A DNA stretch of 64,000 bases from Geosiphon pyriformis (GCA_016748015.1 JAAOMT010000762.1:671401-735400); one strand, 5' to 3'. Positions 22,716 to 34,542 are shown, counted from the stretch's first letter. Notes: a model not told the origin generated them from the letters alone. Made by a program: numbers and translations.

Positions 22716-24100
22716 ATGGATCCAGAAAACTACAACAACATCAAAAACTATTTAGAGACTCTCACCATGCCAGAAAATTGGTCTCCAAGTGAAAAACATC
22801 GATTACAACACCAATCCAAACAATATTTTATACACCACAACAAAATTTATTACAAAAATCATAAAAACCCAAACCAACCACTCAGATTAGTACAGGAAAA
22901 TAAAAAAGAAACAATTCTATACAACATGTACACAGATTTTTCTTCAGCACACTTGGAAAGAGATAGAACAATTCAAAGAACTCTTGAACATTATTTTTGG
23001 CCTCACATGCAAAAAGACATTTGACAATATGTAGAATCTTGTGATAGTTGTCAAAAAAAAGGAGGAACTCACTCCACAGAACTTTAAATCCAATCAAAGT
23101 TGAACAATCTTTTAACAGAGTTGGAATTGATTTAATCGGACCATTATCTATTACAATCCAAGAAAATTACTATATTGCAATAGCAGTAGATTATTTTACC
23201 AAATGGCCTGAAGCCAGAGCCATCCAAAGAGCAAATGCAAAATCAGTAGCAAATTTCATCTATGAAGACATTATTTGTAGACATAGATGCCCAATTGAAC
23301 TTTTATCTGATCAAGGAACACATTTTGTAAACAACTTGATACAAGAAATTTGTGAACAGTTTAATGTCAAAAGACTTCTATCATTACCTTATTACCCTCA
23401 AACAAATGGACTTGTAGAACGTTTCAACAGAACATTGTGTGAATCTTTAGCTAAAGTCTCAACAGATTTTGAGCAAAAATGGGATATCTTTATTCCATCA
23501 GTGTTACTAGCATACAGAACACTAAAACAAGATACTATGAAACACATACCATTTGATCTTACTTATGGAAGGACAGCAACACTACCAATTAATTTCACAG
23601 TAGAAACATACTTAGTACAACCAATCAATGAAAAAAACTTTCAAGAAACACTCCAAAGAAGGGCCTATACTCTTCTTAGTACACTGGAAGGAAAAAAAAG
23701 GATAGCAGCAACTTACATTAAACATTTCCAAGCTCAACAAAAAGAAAGACATAACAACAAATTACCACCCATTATCAACGAATTTAAAGTTAGAAATAAA
23801 GTTCTCTTACACAGAACTAAGGCTGAAAAACAATGGAGTGGAAAATTTAAAAACAAATGAGATGGACCATTTTATATCTACGAAATTCTAGGCAATGGAT
23901 TATACAAGTTAAGACTTAATAACAAAATACTAGCAAAAGTTGCACATAGAGACAAATTGAAACACTATCATTCCAGAAACAATCCTAAACCATTAATTCT
24001 ACAAATTGGTACACATTTCTTTTTAATTAATCCTGAAAATATTCCCCAAAATTTAGAACCAATAATCATAATAGAACAACAACCAAACTTGAATACTTAA
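22716..24100 (+). pseudogene. B1 integrase
   Basis: ATG at 22716 (MDPENYNN) lies 67 nt after the RT-RNase H stop, in the +1 frame. A stop near 23024 and a small frame change separate the zinc-binding part (ERDRTIQRTLEHYFW...CDSCQK) from the core (23048-23860). The catalytic triad is intact: Asp in VGIDLIGP, Asp in LLSDQGTHF, Glu in GLVERFNRTL. The C-terminal part (NKVLLHRTKAEKQWSGKF, DGPFYIYEIL) is the conserved tail found in this Ty3/gypsy lineage; I cannot confirm a chromodomain. It ends TAA at 24098-24100. Integrase joins element DNA to the target and here makes 4-bp duplications. Confidence 0.87.
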
Positions 24101-24240
24101 TTCAACATAATTTTACAACAATTTTTATATAACCCACAAAACATAAATCAAAAATAGTATAATTACAAAGAAATATTTAAAACCCAAAAACAAAAAAAAA
24201 CCCTATACCCAAAAATAATTTTCTTTATTCTTTTCAAACT

Positions 24241-24962
24241 TTGTTATTAATTAGTCATTTTATCATGATTATTTCCCGAAATATTCAACAAATATCCCAA
24301 AAATTAATATTAACTTTGAAAACACTTTCTAACTTGTCTATAATGATTAATGGAAGTCAAATTAAATACATTCAGAAAAAAACCACAGCCCCAATAGCAA
24401 ATCATTCACAGAACTATCACCCCTATAGAAGAAAAACAAGAAGCCACTCTGAAAATAGGTTACCAAGACTTTTGAAGCAAGCACTAAAAGAAAATTTTTT
24501 AATTGCCCCTATTGATATTCCACAATACAACAAAAACTTCTACTACTTCTCAATAAACAGAACAATGAACACACTCCTATCTATAAATACTTTCACATTG
24601 GAAAGACATTTTATGAACAAAAACTGGAACTTGAAGCAACCAACATCACTCCTGAGACTGTACAAAAACAAATTCACAATGAATTTAAGACAGCAGCTGG
24701 ACCAACAAACACTTGCTACAAACTTAGAGCAGCTTTTAGACTCTATGATTTGTTTAACACTTGCAAAAATGTCCTACAAAATCCAATACTGCAACCAATG
24801 AAAGTTTAATACATTGGCAAACTCACAGAACTGAAATTTCAACAATTTTCAGACCAAATCACTTCAATTATTCTGGACTATTATTTTGATATCACAGATA
24901 GTGCTTGAATTTCGATGGAGCTCAGTCTTGAGGAGGAGATTATGTTACCAGTAGAATTTTAG
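24241..24962 (+). pseudogene. B1 ORF3, extra protein downstream of integrase
   Basis: No named family recognised. The first part (24241 to about 24500) has a hydrophobic/helical start (ISRNIQQISQKLI) and a basic section (HPYRRKTRSHSENR). A frame change near 24500-24560 leads into the third frame, which runs IGKTFYEQKLELEA, then YKLRAAFRLYDLF, IGKLTELKFQQFSDQI and LDYYFDI. That part aligns with C2 ORF3 and more weakly with A1 ORF3. Stops at about 24806 and 24906 fit C-to-T. The frame runs through the polypurine tract into the LTR (stop 24960-24962). Position resembles that of env, but I see no signal peptide or glycoprotein pattern. Confidence 0.65.
24928..24942 (+). other. B1 polypurine tract
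   Basis: TTGAGGAGGAGATTA directly precedes the 3' LTR, the expected site for priming plus-strand DNA synthesis. Confidence 0.75.
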
Positions 24963-25912
24963 CTATTAATTAGCATGAAATTATCTTCATAATTTTTATT
25001 ATTAAGTAGCATATTATTATCATTTCGATTATCACTTATTAATTAGCCAAATTATCAAATATTATTACTCAATCAATAACCCGATTTGTACTATAGAAAT
25101 TAAGATGATCAAATTACACAATACCCTGAACCATTTAATATAGTTAAAATTTGCCGAAATTAATGGAAAAATCACCGAAATAATCAATAATTTGTAGAAA
25201 TAACTTGTAGTTTGCCAAAATGTATCTTTAGTTCACTCAAATTGTAAAAAAAAGAAAAGTGCAAAGACTAATACTATAACAAGTTGTATAAAAGAAGAGC
25301 TTTTTTCTTTAAGAAAATGTATCCTTCCCATATCTTATCATAGTATCTTATTTTGGATATCTTAATTGAAACAAATCACTTTTTTTTACAAAACCAAATA
25401 AAAATTAAAAATATTTAAAAACTAAATCCCCAAAATTATTACACTTGAAATTCCCTCAAAACACAACTAACGTTTTGAAATTGATTAGCTACCAATTTCA
25501 ATAAGCTGTTAGTAACTCCAGGCCTGGATAGAAAACGTTTCTTTTGATAAAATTCTATTTCTTTTATATTTCTTTTATATTTCTTTTCTTTTCTTATTGC
25601 AATCATTAGGGTAGCCTACAGACGAGATTCCTGTAGAAGAGTTGACTTTCACAGTAAAGTAACTACAAATTTTTAGTGAGCTTCCAGACAAGCAATTCCT
25701 GGAAAAAAGTTGACATTTACTACAACATAACTACATAAAGTAACTGGCAAGGAATTGGTCATTCCACTCATAAGCCCAGCAGTTCAAATTATAGGAGATA
25801 ATTTGAAGATAAATTCAGTTATTGGAGGTTCAACTACTTATAGAAAACGTGAATTTACAACAAACAGACATTAACAACATTTAAGAAAAGAGACCAAAAA
25901 CCTCCAGTAACA
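24943..25912 (+). repeat. B1 3' LTR
   Basis: Begins TGTTACCAGTAG and ends CTCCAGTAACA, 970 bp, closely similar to the 5' LTR, with differences mostly transitions. ACAG (25913-25916) follows, matching 16000-16003. Confidence 0.93.
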
Positions 25913-25916
25913 ACAG

Positions 25917-26740
25917 CTACCAACTATCTCACAAAGTGGGTAGAAGCAAGAGCCACTCTAGACCAAACAGCAGTCTCAATAACCAATTTTATTTATGAAG
26001 ATATTATTTGCCATTATGGCTGCCCCAAAAAACTTTTATCTGATAAAGGAAGAGCTTTTCTTAGTACACTGGTTGAAAAACTCTGCAAGAAAATAGAAAT
26101 ACATCATAAACTTTTCTCCTCTTACCACCCTTAAACAAATAACCTAGTAGAATGTTTCAATAAAACACTATGTGAAACCTTAACCAAAACCAGTAAAGAA
26201 ACAAACCTATAGGACAAAGTACTGCTTTCAGCCTTGTTCACTTATAAAACTGTGAATCATGACATAACAAGTTATAAACCTTTTTACCTGCTCTATAGAA
26301 AAATGGCAACTTTACCAATAGAAACTGATATTAAGACAATACTCTTTAAAGAAATCACAATAGAGAATTACAAAGACATTTTGCAAAGAAAACTTGGTAC
26401 CATTCTTAACTCCTTGATAAAAGCACAAATAATTGCTTTTGAAAAGATAAAACAGTTTCAAGAAAAGCTTAAGAAAAAAAAAATCTATAAAACACTTTCT
26501 TTAAGTATTGGTAATTTGGTACTAGAATACCATTCAGACAGAGACAATATTTATGGTGATAAATTTTCTAGCCAGTGGAAAGGACTTTTTATAGTCAACA
26601 AAGTTTTGAACAATGGTTTTTATATTCTTCAAGATTAATCCAGAACAATCTTTAATGATTGTCCTGTTCATGGTACACGACTTAAGAAATATCATAAATA
26701 ACCTGATTGGTTGCCTGTTGTAGTAATACTGACTTAAATG
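25917..26740 (+). pseudogene. A1 integrase, C-terminal half
   Basis: Continues the gene broken at 16003: NYLTKWVEARA, then LLSDKGRAF (second catalytic Asp present) and NNLVECFNKTL (Glu present). Three stops lie before 26234; 26234-26638 is open, and the frame then continues with two stops (probably old CAA) through FNDCPVHGTRLKKYHK to about 26740. With the first Asp already Asn, the enzyme would be inactive. Confidence 0.83.
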
Positions 26741-26802
26741 ATCAGCAAAAATCAAGTATAAATAAATACACCATTCCCAAAACAGAGGTATCTTCAATCA
26801 AC

Positions 26803-27459
26803 ATGAACAATTATTTTCTGAATCAAAACATTCAAAATGCCTTTTATACGCTTTATGAGTATTGGATCAAAAACTATTCAAATGCTACTCTGACTATTGG
26901 AAAACAAACCATCATAACTGATAATAATAAAACACATACTGTTATTAGACCAAAGAAAACTACTACTAAAAAAGAAAAAATTGGTAGCAAAATAGATAAG
27001 TATCTGTTAGAAAGCATAACAGCAATAATACTTGTATCTTCTATCACAATCAGAAAAACAATTAAAAAAATCTTGCTTATAGACAAAAACTTGTCATATG
27101 GAAGACAACTAGAACTCTATAGTCACTTTGGTGAAATCATAGAAGACATAAAGCTCATAAAGAAAACAACTTCTGAAATACAAGTGGAAATTTTGAGCAT
27201 TATACAATTAGATGTCCCAAAAGTTTTGACTATTGCAAGAAGAACCAAAATTTTTATACAAAGATTTGGTCTTTTGGATACAAAACTCATTTTGCCTCAA
27301 GTGCTATACACCTTATCCACAAAAAACTTCAACAAACTAGTTAGCTTTGAGTTAGATAAAACCCTTCTAATAGATTACACCATAAATAGCTTGATTTTGT
27401 CAGAGTTTAATCTTTTTAGAAAGGATAATATTACAGTTAGAACTTATACTTCTTATTAA
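26803..27459 (+). CDS. A1 ORF3, extra protein downstream of integrase
   Basis: An uninterrupted frame of 218 codons from ATG at 26803 (open from 26707 if a non-ATG start is used). No named family recognised. Features: a basic patch near residue 60 (RPKKTTTKKEK), a hydrophobic segment LLESITAIILVSSITI that could be a membrane or buried helix, a long helical region, and a C-terminal part ARRTKIFIQRFG...VLYTLSTKNFNKLV...LLIDY. That part resembles B1 and C2 ORF3 in pattern. The stop lies 31 bp inside the 3' LTR. Being fully open in an element whose other genes are broken is notable. Confidence 0.6.
   Translation: MNNYFLNQNIQNAFYTLYEYWIKNYSNATLTIGKQTIITDNNKTHTVIRPKKTTTKKEKIGSKIDKYLLESITAIILVSSITIRKTIKKILLIDKNLSYGRQLELYSHFGEIIEDIKLIKKTTSEIQVEILSIIQLDVPKVLTIARRTKIFIQRFGLLDTKLILPQVLYTLSTKNFNKLVSFELDKTLLIDYTINSLILSEFNLFRKDNITVRTYTSY
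27418..27428 (+). other. A1 polypurine tract
   Basis: AGAAAGGATAA abuts the 3' LTR, inside the ORF3 frame. Confidence 0.6.
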
Positions 27460-28107
27460 TTATTACATGTATTAGCCACTAATGTTACATAAATTAGCCA
27501 CTCTATTTTTAGAAAATGATTATTAACCTAATCATTGACCTGATCATTAACCTAATCATTGACCTGATTATTAACCACTTTTGACAACTATATAAGCAAT
27601 GAATCTCTTAGCTATAGAAATACATAAAGAAATCAAGGAAATAAAATAAATAAAATAACAACTTTCATCTTAATCTCTCTCTTATTGCTAATTTTCTTTT
27701 CCCTACTTTCAAGTATCTGAACATCTTAAAGATAAAAGATTACTTGTTGGTTATTTTCTACCCTTTTTCTAAAACATGTAATTGCAGCATTTAAAAATTA
27801 TTGAATAAAACATGACTGAAGAGTACATCTGATACCTGATATTGAATTCTAAGAGCACCAACGTGAGGCATAAAATTGTCCTAGGCATGATCATTTGTTG
27901 ACAGTATGGACTATCCCTCTACTTTCAGATTCCCCAGTTATCCTTGAAAAAAATAGCGACTAAGATATTTTATGAGACTGATCTTACACATTGAATCCAT
28001 ACTTATTTAATTCACTCTTTGAAGTTGAATTCCCTTTAATTCCTTTTATCACCCTACAATTTTGTTCTTCCTTGCTATCCATTAGCTTGTTACTCCAACT
28101 TGTAACA
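27429..28107 (+). repeat. A1 3' LTR
   Basis: Starts TATTACAGTTAG where the 5' LTR has TGTTATGGTTGG (mostly G-to-A), and ends CCAACTTGTAACA. It carries four 12-bp units at 27525-27576 and AAGAGCACCAA near 27850. CTAT (28108-28111) follows. Confidence 0.92.
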
Positions 28108-28111
28108 CTAT

Positions 28112-29600
28112 TTCTGTAATTTCAATATTTTAATCTAATTACAAAATTAATTTGGTATTATAAAACAAAAAAATTAGAAGATTATAATAACTTATTTCAA
28201 ATAATACAATTAGATCTTTTATAAAATTTAAATTATTAAATAAAGATTACTATATTTTAAACCAAATTTTAAATCAATTTATAAAAAAACTAAAAAGCAA
28301 TATTTTTTAATTTGTTAGATTTTACTATCTTAAAAGTTTACAAAATGCTGTAATATTAATTTGTAACTTTAAATTTGCTGAACAAGAGACTAATCACATC
28401 TAAGTCATTAATTTAATTATAAGTAAAATCTCTAATATTGATGCAAAGCTTACTTAATTAAGTAAGAAATTAACTCAGAAAATTAAAAAATTCTTTACAA
28501 AAAACTCTGAAACTTACCAGTTTTTATAACATTGAAAAAACAATAATAATATAAAGTATTAGTAACAACAGTAGCTCTAAAAACAAGATTTTTCTAATTG
28601 CTATTATTGTTAAAAACCTGGTTATATTATAAAAAATTATGCAAAAAATGGCAAACTAAAATTGTAAAAACTAATATTAGCAATAATCTAAATATTTACA
28701 ACTATTAAAATATTATTATCTTATTTTTTAATATTAATAATTTTAATATATATTATAGCCACAACTAAATTATTATCAATTTACTTAAGTAATAATATTA
28801 TTTCAACTTAAATATTAAGTTTTTTTAAACATTAATTCAAAATTTAAAGCTATTAATTATAACTAACAATAAAAAAATAATTCTAAAAACCAATTCCAAA
28901 TTTCAATAATACTAATTCAAAACATAAACTACAACAACTTATTATTATAAGTACTATTAATTAGATATCTAATTTAAACATCATATTTTGATCTTATTAA
29001 AATTCAGAATTTTGATAATACTATATTTTTTAAAAAAAAACTATAGCCAAAATCAACAATTTTTTTATTATTATTAAACAGATCATTTTTAATATGATTT
29101 TTTTAGTTACAATTACCAAAAACAAAATACTTAAAGTCATATTTTTATTTAATATTGACAGTTTTAATATTCCTAATCTCTTTAGTAAAGCTGCTATCAA
29201 CCAAAACAAATTAATTATAGCAATATATATAGATGTTATTATAAGACAAATAAATATTAAACTAATACTTAATAATAAATTAATTGGCAATATAATGACA
29301 AAACAGCTTATAGATTAATTAAATTGTTAAATAAATTATGTAACTATAACTAAAATTATTATAGTTAATAAAAATACAAAATTCTAATTAAAAAAATTAA
29401 CAATTTCTCTTTTAAATTAAATAAAATTATTAGTTTAACCAAAATTTTCATAATAAAAACAACTTAATACCAAGTTTTAATTAATAATAATTGGTTAATT
29501 AAGTCTTATATCATCTTTAATTAAAATACTTAAAAGCTTTAAATCTTATTTAATGGTTAATATATTCAAGTATTTACTAATTGTAAACATTTTAAGACAG
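28112..29600 (+). pseudogene. C1 fossil: end of gag and protease
   Basis: Resumes the C1 reading broken at 10469. The zinc knuckle is recognisable near 28599-28640 as CYYC-stop-KPGYII where C2 has CYYCQKSGHIARDC. The 29094-29318 frame (74 codons) follows the C2 protease: ITKNKILKVIFLFNID, then KLILNNKLIGNIMTKQLID where C2 has KLILDSG...ITKQLMD; the catalytic Asp and Gly are lost. Text to 29600 follows the rest of the protease until solo LTR D1. Confidence 0.8.
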
Positions 29601-30480
29601 TATTACTCATAAAAATTAGGAGTATTATAGTTAAAAGAATAGCCAATCAGAAGTAGTCATAATAACAAAAGAATTTTAGGATTTTTTTAAAAGAATTGCA
29701 GAATTTTAGAATTCCAAAATTCTTTTAAAAAAATTGCAGAATTCTAGGAATTTTGTATAATATAAATTATATATATATAGCAAGAATATTAAAAGCAGAA
29801 AAAGCAATTCCTGAAAAATTCAATAGAGTTTATATTAATTTAGCATCTTCTTTCTTATCTATTAATTAACTTTTACTTTATAAATAGTTACTATTAACCA
29901 AAGTGAATCCACCAAATTATTTAATAAACATACTTATTATTATCCAATTCATATTATTATTGTTTAATTGAGAATTTCTATCACTCATTTGTTATTAACA
30001 CTCTATGTTAATAATATCTAATATTTAATTACACTGAAACAATAGCTCTTGATTATGACTATTAACAAAATATTAATTTTTTATTTTTTTTTTATTTTTT
30101 TTTATTTTTTTTATTTTTTTTTGTTATGTTAACTTATTAACCAAGTTAAAAAATTAAGCACTAATTAATTAATGTTAAAAATAGTCTGGTAAAAAACTCA
30201 GAAATAAGAATATTGAATTTATAAATTAACAGATAGCTTACCAAAAGGGCATGACTGCCAGAATAAACTGGCCACCACACTAAAGAAAAAAATTTGATGG
30301 AATAATCATTCTAAAAGACTACTGAAAACAACTATTGAATCTTTATCTATTATATAAAAAACTCTAATCCAAAATCTTCAAATATTATCAACATCAATAT
30401 TATCTAACCATAGTCAGCTATTGAGTACCAAGTTATGGGTTTGTTATTTATTCTAATCACCTAAACAATTACCTGTAACA
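29601..30480 (+). repeat. Solo LTR of family D (D1)
   Basis: 880 bp starting TATTACTCATA (probably old TGTTACTC) and ending ACCTGTAACA, flanked by ACAG (29597-29600) and ACAA (30481-30484), a 4-bp duplication with one G-to-A change. C1 reads across the site. A TATA-like run lies near 29768-29780, which is my only reason for calling plus. A second copy lies inverted at 31128-31930. No internal part of this family is in the window, so its superfamily is unknown. Confidence 0.72.
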
Positions 30481-30484
30481 ACAA

Positions 30485-31127
30485 TCATTTCAAATTAATC
30501 TCTAATTAAATTTAAAAAACTTATAATACAATTTATTTTAAAAACATATTAAATCTCTTAAATTGACAATTTTAACACCAAATTATTATTACTATCTACT
30601 TAAAAGAAAAAAAAAAAAAAAAAAGCTAAAAAAAACTCTAAACTGTAATTTTTGCTTATGTTCTACCAAATTAACACAATTAATTTTATTGTTTTTTTAA
30701 ATTAATTTGCATAGATTGTGAAAAAAAACTGGTTTAAAGTTCACAAACTTGTTCAAATTTAATGAAATTAAAAAAAATATAAATTGTATTATTTGTTTAT
30801 CAATCATTACTTTGTTTAATTATTATAATCAATTAAAGAGATATATAAAACTATACATATATAACAACTCTATTTTTTAACTTACTAAAATAAATTTATT
30901 ATTAGTATTATTCAATGTTATCAAAGATTCAAAATTCAAAATAATAAAATTTGATAATTTAAATAATTTAAATATTAATATATTTAGTAAACATAGTTTT
31001 TAAAGTAAAATATGAAACTATTTTAATAAGTTTGAGTAAACAAAAAAAAACAGCTAAATATATGATTTTAAAATGTGTGTATAAACTATTTTTTTATGAA
31101 ATTATAGATACTACTAAATCCTTATGG
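30485..31127 (+). pseudogene. C1 fossil: cysteine cassette
   Basis: The A-rich run near 30600-30645 aligns with the acidic/Lys-rich segment of C2 (EEKEKDRAEEEP region). TGCATAGATTGTGAAAAAAA near 30707 reads CIDCEKKL, where C2 has CVNCEKKL. Alignment fades after about 30800. All frames carry stops. The piece ends at solo LTR D2. Confidence 0.65.
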
Positions 31128-31930
31128 TGTTATAGGTAATTATTTGAGATGTTAATACCAATAATAAATCTGTAATTTGGTATTCAATAGCTGGTTATGT
31201 TAATAATATCTGAAGATTTTTTTTGTTAAGTTCTTTGTATAATAGACAGAAATTCAATGATTGTTTTAATATTCTTCCAAAAGCTTAGTCTATAAATATT
31301 TTTCTCAGTTTGATGGCCAGTTCCTTCTGATAAGCTATTCTTAATTTTCGGGTTTCTACTTTTGTTTCCAGGTCTTTTACCAGTTTTTTTTAATATCAAT
31401 AACTCCATGCATTAATCTTTTAATCAGTTAGTAAACAACAAGAAATGAAATAAAAAAAAAATAAAAAAAAAACAATAAAATTAGTATTCCATTAATAGTT
31501 ATAATTAAAAGCTATTAGTTTAGTGTGGTTAAGTATTAAATTCTATCAACATAAAGTATTGATAAAGTAGAAATAATTTTAATATGTCTTAATCAAATAA
31601 TAATAGCATAAATTTAAGTACTAATTGATATTTTATTGATATGTAATTTGATTCCACAGTAAGTCATAGAAATTACTTTTAAAGAAAAGAATATTGAATA
31701 ATTAATTGATTATGGGTATTGATTTTAAACTGGATTCTGTTTTTTTTTGCTTTTAATACTCTTACTATATATATATAATTACTGTTATATAAGATTCCTT
31801 GAATTCTTTTAATTTTTTTAACCAGAAATCTTGGAAATTCTGGAATTCTGGAATTTTTTTTTTACTATGTCTATCTTTAATTGGCTACTTTATATTCTTA
31901 TTAAAAATTTCTAAATTTCTATGAGTAATA
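31128..31930 (-). repeat. Solo LTR of family D, inverted (D2)
   Basis: 803 bp, the reverse complement of D1 over its whole length with drift: it starts TGTTATAGGTAATT and ends ATGAGTAATA. Flanks are ATGG (31124-31127) and ATAG (31931-31934), a duplication separate from that of D1. A 60-codon minus frame at 31226-31408 is not a gene. Confidence 0.72.
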
Positions 31931-31934
31931 ATAG

Positions 31935-32620
31935 TACTATTTAGAAACTTCTCACTAAACAGTATATGTTACAATAAAAAAATATTATAAAAAAAGACAA
32001 AATGTTCAGAAAAATTGCAATTTAATTGAAAAAATGGTTTAATAAGTAAGATTGCTATTTTTTTTATGATTTTTGGCTAATCTAACTAGAAAGCTATTTT
32101 AGCTTTCTGTAGTAATTGCTATTAATATTAATAATGAAAAACTTTGTAACATAATTATTATTTGGTTTATTAACTATCAGCAACTATTTTTTACAATGAA
32201 AAACTCCAAATTAATCAAAATATTCTAATATTTAAATCTTACTTCTTAATTTGTTTGTGCTAATATAATTAAAAATAAAGTCATAGAACTTTATGTCTTA
32301 AGTAGACAAAAATTAAGAATAAATACTATTTTTATTATAAAATATCTTTTTTTTTTACTTATACCTATAATGTAATAAGTATACTTAAATACTATTAAGT
32401 TCAAGATTTTTTTTATATTAGATCTTTAAATATTTTCTAATAATAAAGTCTTTGTTTGTATTATTACTCATTATATCAATAACAATTAGAACTTTTAATA
32501 AACAATAATTGATTTTGGATTAATAAGTAAATAATATAATAAAATAAATATTGTGAACAGATTTTTTAAAGTATTAAAAAATTATAAAATTATATCAAAA
32601 GTACAAAAAAAAAAACCTTT
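31935..32620. other. AT-rich DNA, probably C1 remnant
   Basis: No gene seen. From position it should be further C1 pol, but I could not align it. A perfect 9-bp stem with a 3-nt loop (AGAAAGCTA / TAGCTTTCT) lies at 32088-32108. GC content rises near 32620, where LINE1 begins. Confidence 0.4.
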
Positions 32621-32753
32621 TTTCTCTTTTTTGTCCCAAATTCCTAAAAAAGAGTTTAAAGTTTTTTGAAAGAAGTTTTTTACAATTCAGTACAATAAAT
32701 CCAAACCCTTTATTCTTGACTACAAGGTCATTGTTGGCTGTAGTATTGCTGTT

Positions 32754-34542
32754 ATGAAAAAGGCTGCTAAAGTTTTTAGTTTTAGTAATGGCTTTAGACC
32801 TGTTCTTCCGAAAAAAAAGAGGAGGGATGGTGTTTTAGAAGATGGTTCTGGTAATATAAGTATTGATTTCAAGGTTCAAAATAGTCGCTTATAGGGTTCA
32901 GAGACTGGTAACACCACTAAGTCTGAGAGTATTGATATGGAAAAAGAATGCCTGATAGAAGAGACCAGTTTTGATTATGGTAAAGGTGGTGCTCTTGCTG
33001 AAAAAGATCTTAATCAGACACTTACTGGTTTAAAGGTTAAAACCAAAAAAACATTAGGCAAGCCATTGGGTAAAATAAATTTTTCATCAAGTAATGTTGA
33101 TGATGATGTTCTCTTGAATGCTCCATTGGAACTCCCTCTATTTCTCAAGAATCTGGTCAATGTTTCTGTTTGCAAATCTTTTGCTTTGGATATTGGATTG
33201 GACAAAGTGGGTGGAAAATCTTCTCAAGAAAAACTACAAGTAATCAGAAAGTTATTTTCAAGAATCAATAATTTTGGGGGACTTCTACCTCTTTAAAATT
33301 TACTGGGATCATCAGAGCAATGTTTACTTCTGAATTGAATATGGCACAGGCTTTAAAAAAGGCTGAAGAAGCAAAGATCTTGGTAAACACTAATCTTAAG
33401 AAATCATCTGAATGTTCAGATCAGGCTGTGGTGTTGAAAAAAATTCCAATTGAAACATCAACAGAGGCTGTGCACACTGTGCTATCTGAGTTTGAATTAA
33501 TTAAGTCGATCAAGATGCAGTTGGTGGAACTGTGACAAAAAGCAGTGGTTTAATTTGGATAAGTTGATCATGCTGATTTGGTCATGACAAAATAGTCTAT
33601 TTTGATTGAGAAAGATGCAGTTCGTGTTGCTAGATCTGGTGTGGACAAAGAATCATGGAATGTGTAAGATGTTTACAAAGCCCTTTTGTACACTTTGCCA
33701 ATGGGAACCAATGCACATGATATTTGGGATTATATTGCTTCAGTGGGTAGGAAAACTTGTGTAATTGACTGTTACTTGGTTTTTTATGCCTGAGCCAGGT
33801 GCACTACTGTTTGTTTTGATTTTGCTGAGTCATTAGATGCAGTCATAAAGACCATGACTGTTCTAAAAGAGGCCAATCTGCACTGATCCTGTCTTGTTTT
33901 AGCCAAGTGTGCTGGGTGTGGAAAATTGGACCACACATCAGTCTTGTTGGAGGAAAAAAGAATATTTCTTCTGGTGCTTCATTATGGAAAACTTTCTCAA
34001 ACTCAGATAAATTTAGGCTGGCTGCCATATATGCCAAACACTCAGCTTCAGTTGCTTGTTCTGTTTTTTTTGGTGGTGTCTCATGGGCACAAATTGCTGG
34101 TGGGTTTTCTTTCCCTTTTTTTCCTGGTCAGAATGTTTTGTTAAAAGCTGGCTCTTCTTCAGAGATGAAGCCTACTCCACTGGTGTCTTTGGAATTGAAT
34201 AATAGGTTTGCCACTCTTGAACACAGTTTCGCCAGTCTTACAGAGTGTATTGACATGTTGGCTAAAAGGTTGGACACACCTGAGCCAATGGTTTCCCAGC
34301 TTAGCCCTAGACATCAGCCATTGGTAACCCCTTTATCACAGAATTAAGGAGTAGATATAGTAATAAATGAGAGTTCAGATGTGGTCACTGGTGGTAAGAC
34401 TGTTGCAGGAGTAGTAGCTTTTGATTCTACTGTTATCTCAAAAATGGAGAAAACATTGAACAATCTTTCAATTACAGTTATGAGCCTTTCAGCTAAGTTG
34501 AACAATACTGGTTCAGTTTCTACCCCCTTTTTTTCTCAATGA
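32754..34542 (+). pseudogene. LINE1 ORF1 protein
   Basis: ATG at 32754 (MKKAAKVFSFSNGF), then a classical basic nuclear-localisation-like PKKKRR. The middle matches LINE2 ORF1 (CKSFALDIGLDKVGGKS against KKFFALDINLSAVEGKS), followed by an RRM-like start, DQAVVLKKIPIE. A degenerate zinc knuckle KCAGCGKLDH lies near 33905. The C-terminal part is Ser/Leu-rich and probably coiled. Frameshifts near 33280 and 33535-33900 and several stops break it. The stop TGA (34540-34542) overlaps the ORF2 ATG. ORF1 proteins bind element RNA and form the transposition particle. Confidence 0.8.

Larger units (their letters stand above)
16004..25912 (+). mobile_element. Ty3/gypsy retrotransposon B1
   Basis: A complete-length 9.9-kb element with 976- and 970-bp LTRs (TGTTACC...GTAACA), flanked by ACAG (16000-16003 and 25913-25916) and inserted in the integrase gene of A1. 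Order: LTR, primer-binding site, Gag, protease, cysteine cassette, dUTPase-like domain, RT, RNase H, integrase, ORF3, polypurine tract, LTR. Stops are scattered and the RT box is mutated, so it cannot move by itself. It must be younger than A1. Confidence 0.93.
10470..28107 (+). mobile_element. Ty3/gypsy retrotransposon A1, interrupted by B1
   Basis: LTRs of 715 bp (10470-11184) and 679 bp (27429-28107) with TG...CA ends are flanked by CTAT duplications (10466-10469 and 28108-28111). Without B1 and its 4-bp duplication the element is about 7.7 kb. Order: LTR, primer-binding site, gag with CCHC knuckle, protease, cysteine finger, RT, RNase H, integrase, ORF3, polypurine tract, LTR. Domain order with integrase last is Ty3/gypsy. 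Frames are damaged by stops and small indels, but much less than in C1, which it entered. Confidence 0.9.

Noticed and set aside
17000-24000. Reassigned genetic code with TGA as Trp, suggested by frequent in-frame TGA at Trp positions
   Set aside because: TGA also stands where homologues have Arg (CGA), and TAA/TAG where they have Gln. All are single C-to-T or G-to-A changes, and fossils show the same spectrum in non-coding LTRs.
24241-24962. ORF3 as an envelope glycoprotein making B1 an endogenous retrovirus
   Set aside because: Only the position fits. No signal peptide, transmembrane anchor, furin-like site or cysteine pattern is visible in B1 or C2.
29601-31930. Foldback or long terminal-inverted-repeat DNA transposon
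   Set aside because: Each arm has its own LTR-type ends and separate 4-bp duplication, and the centre is C1 sequence.
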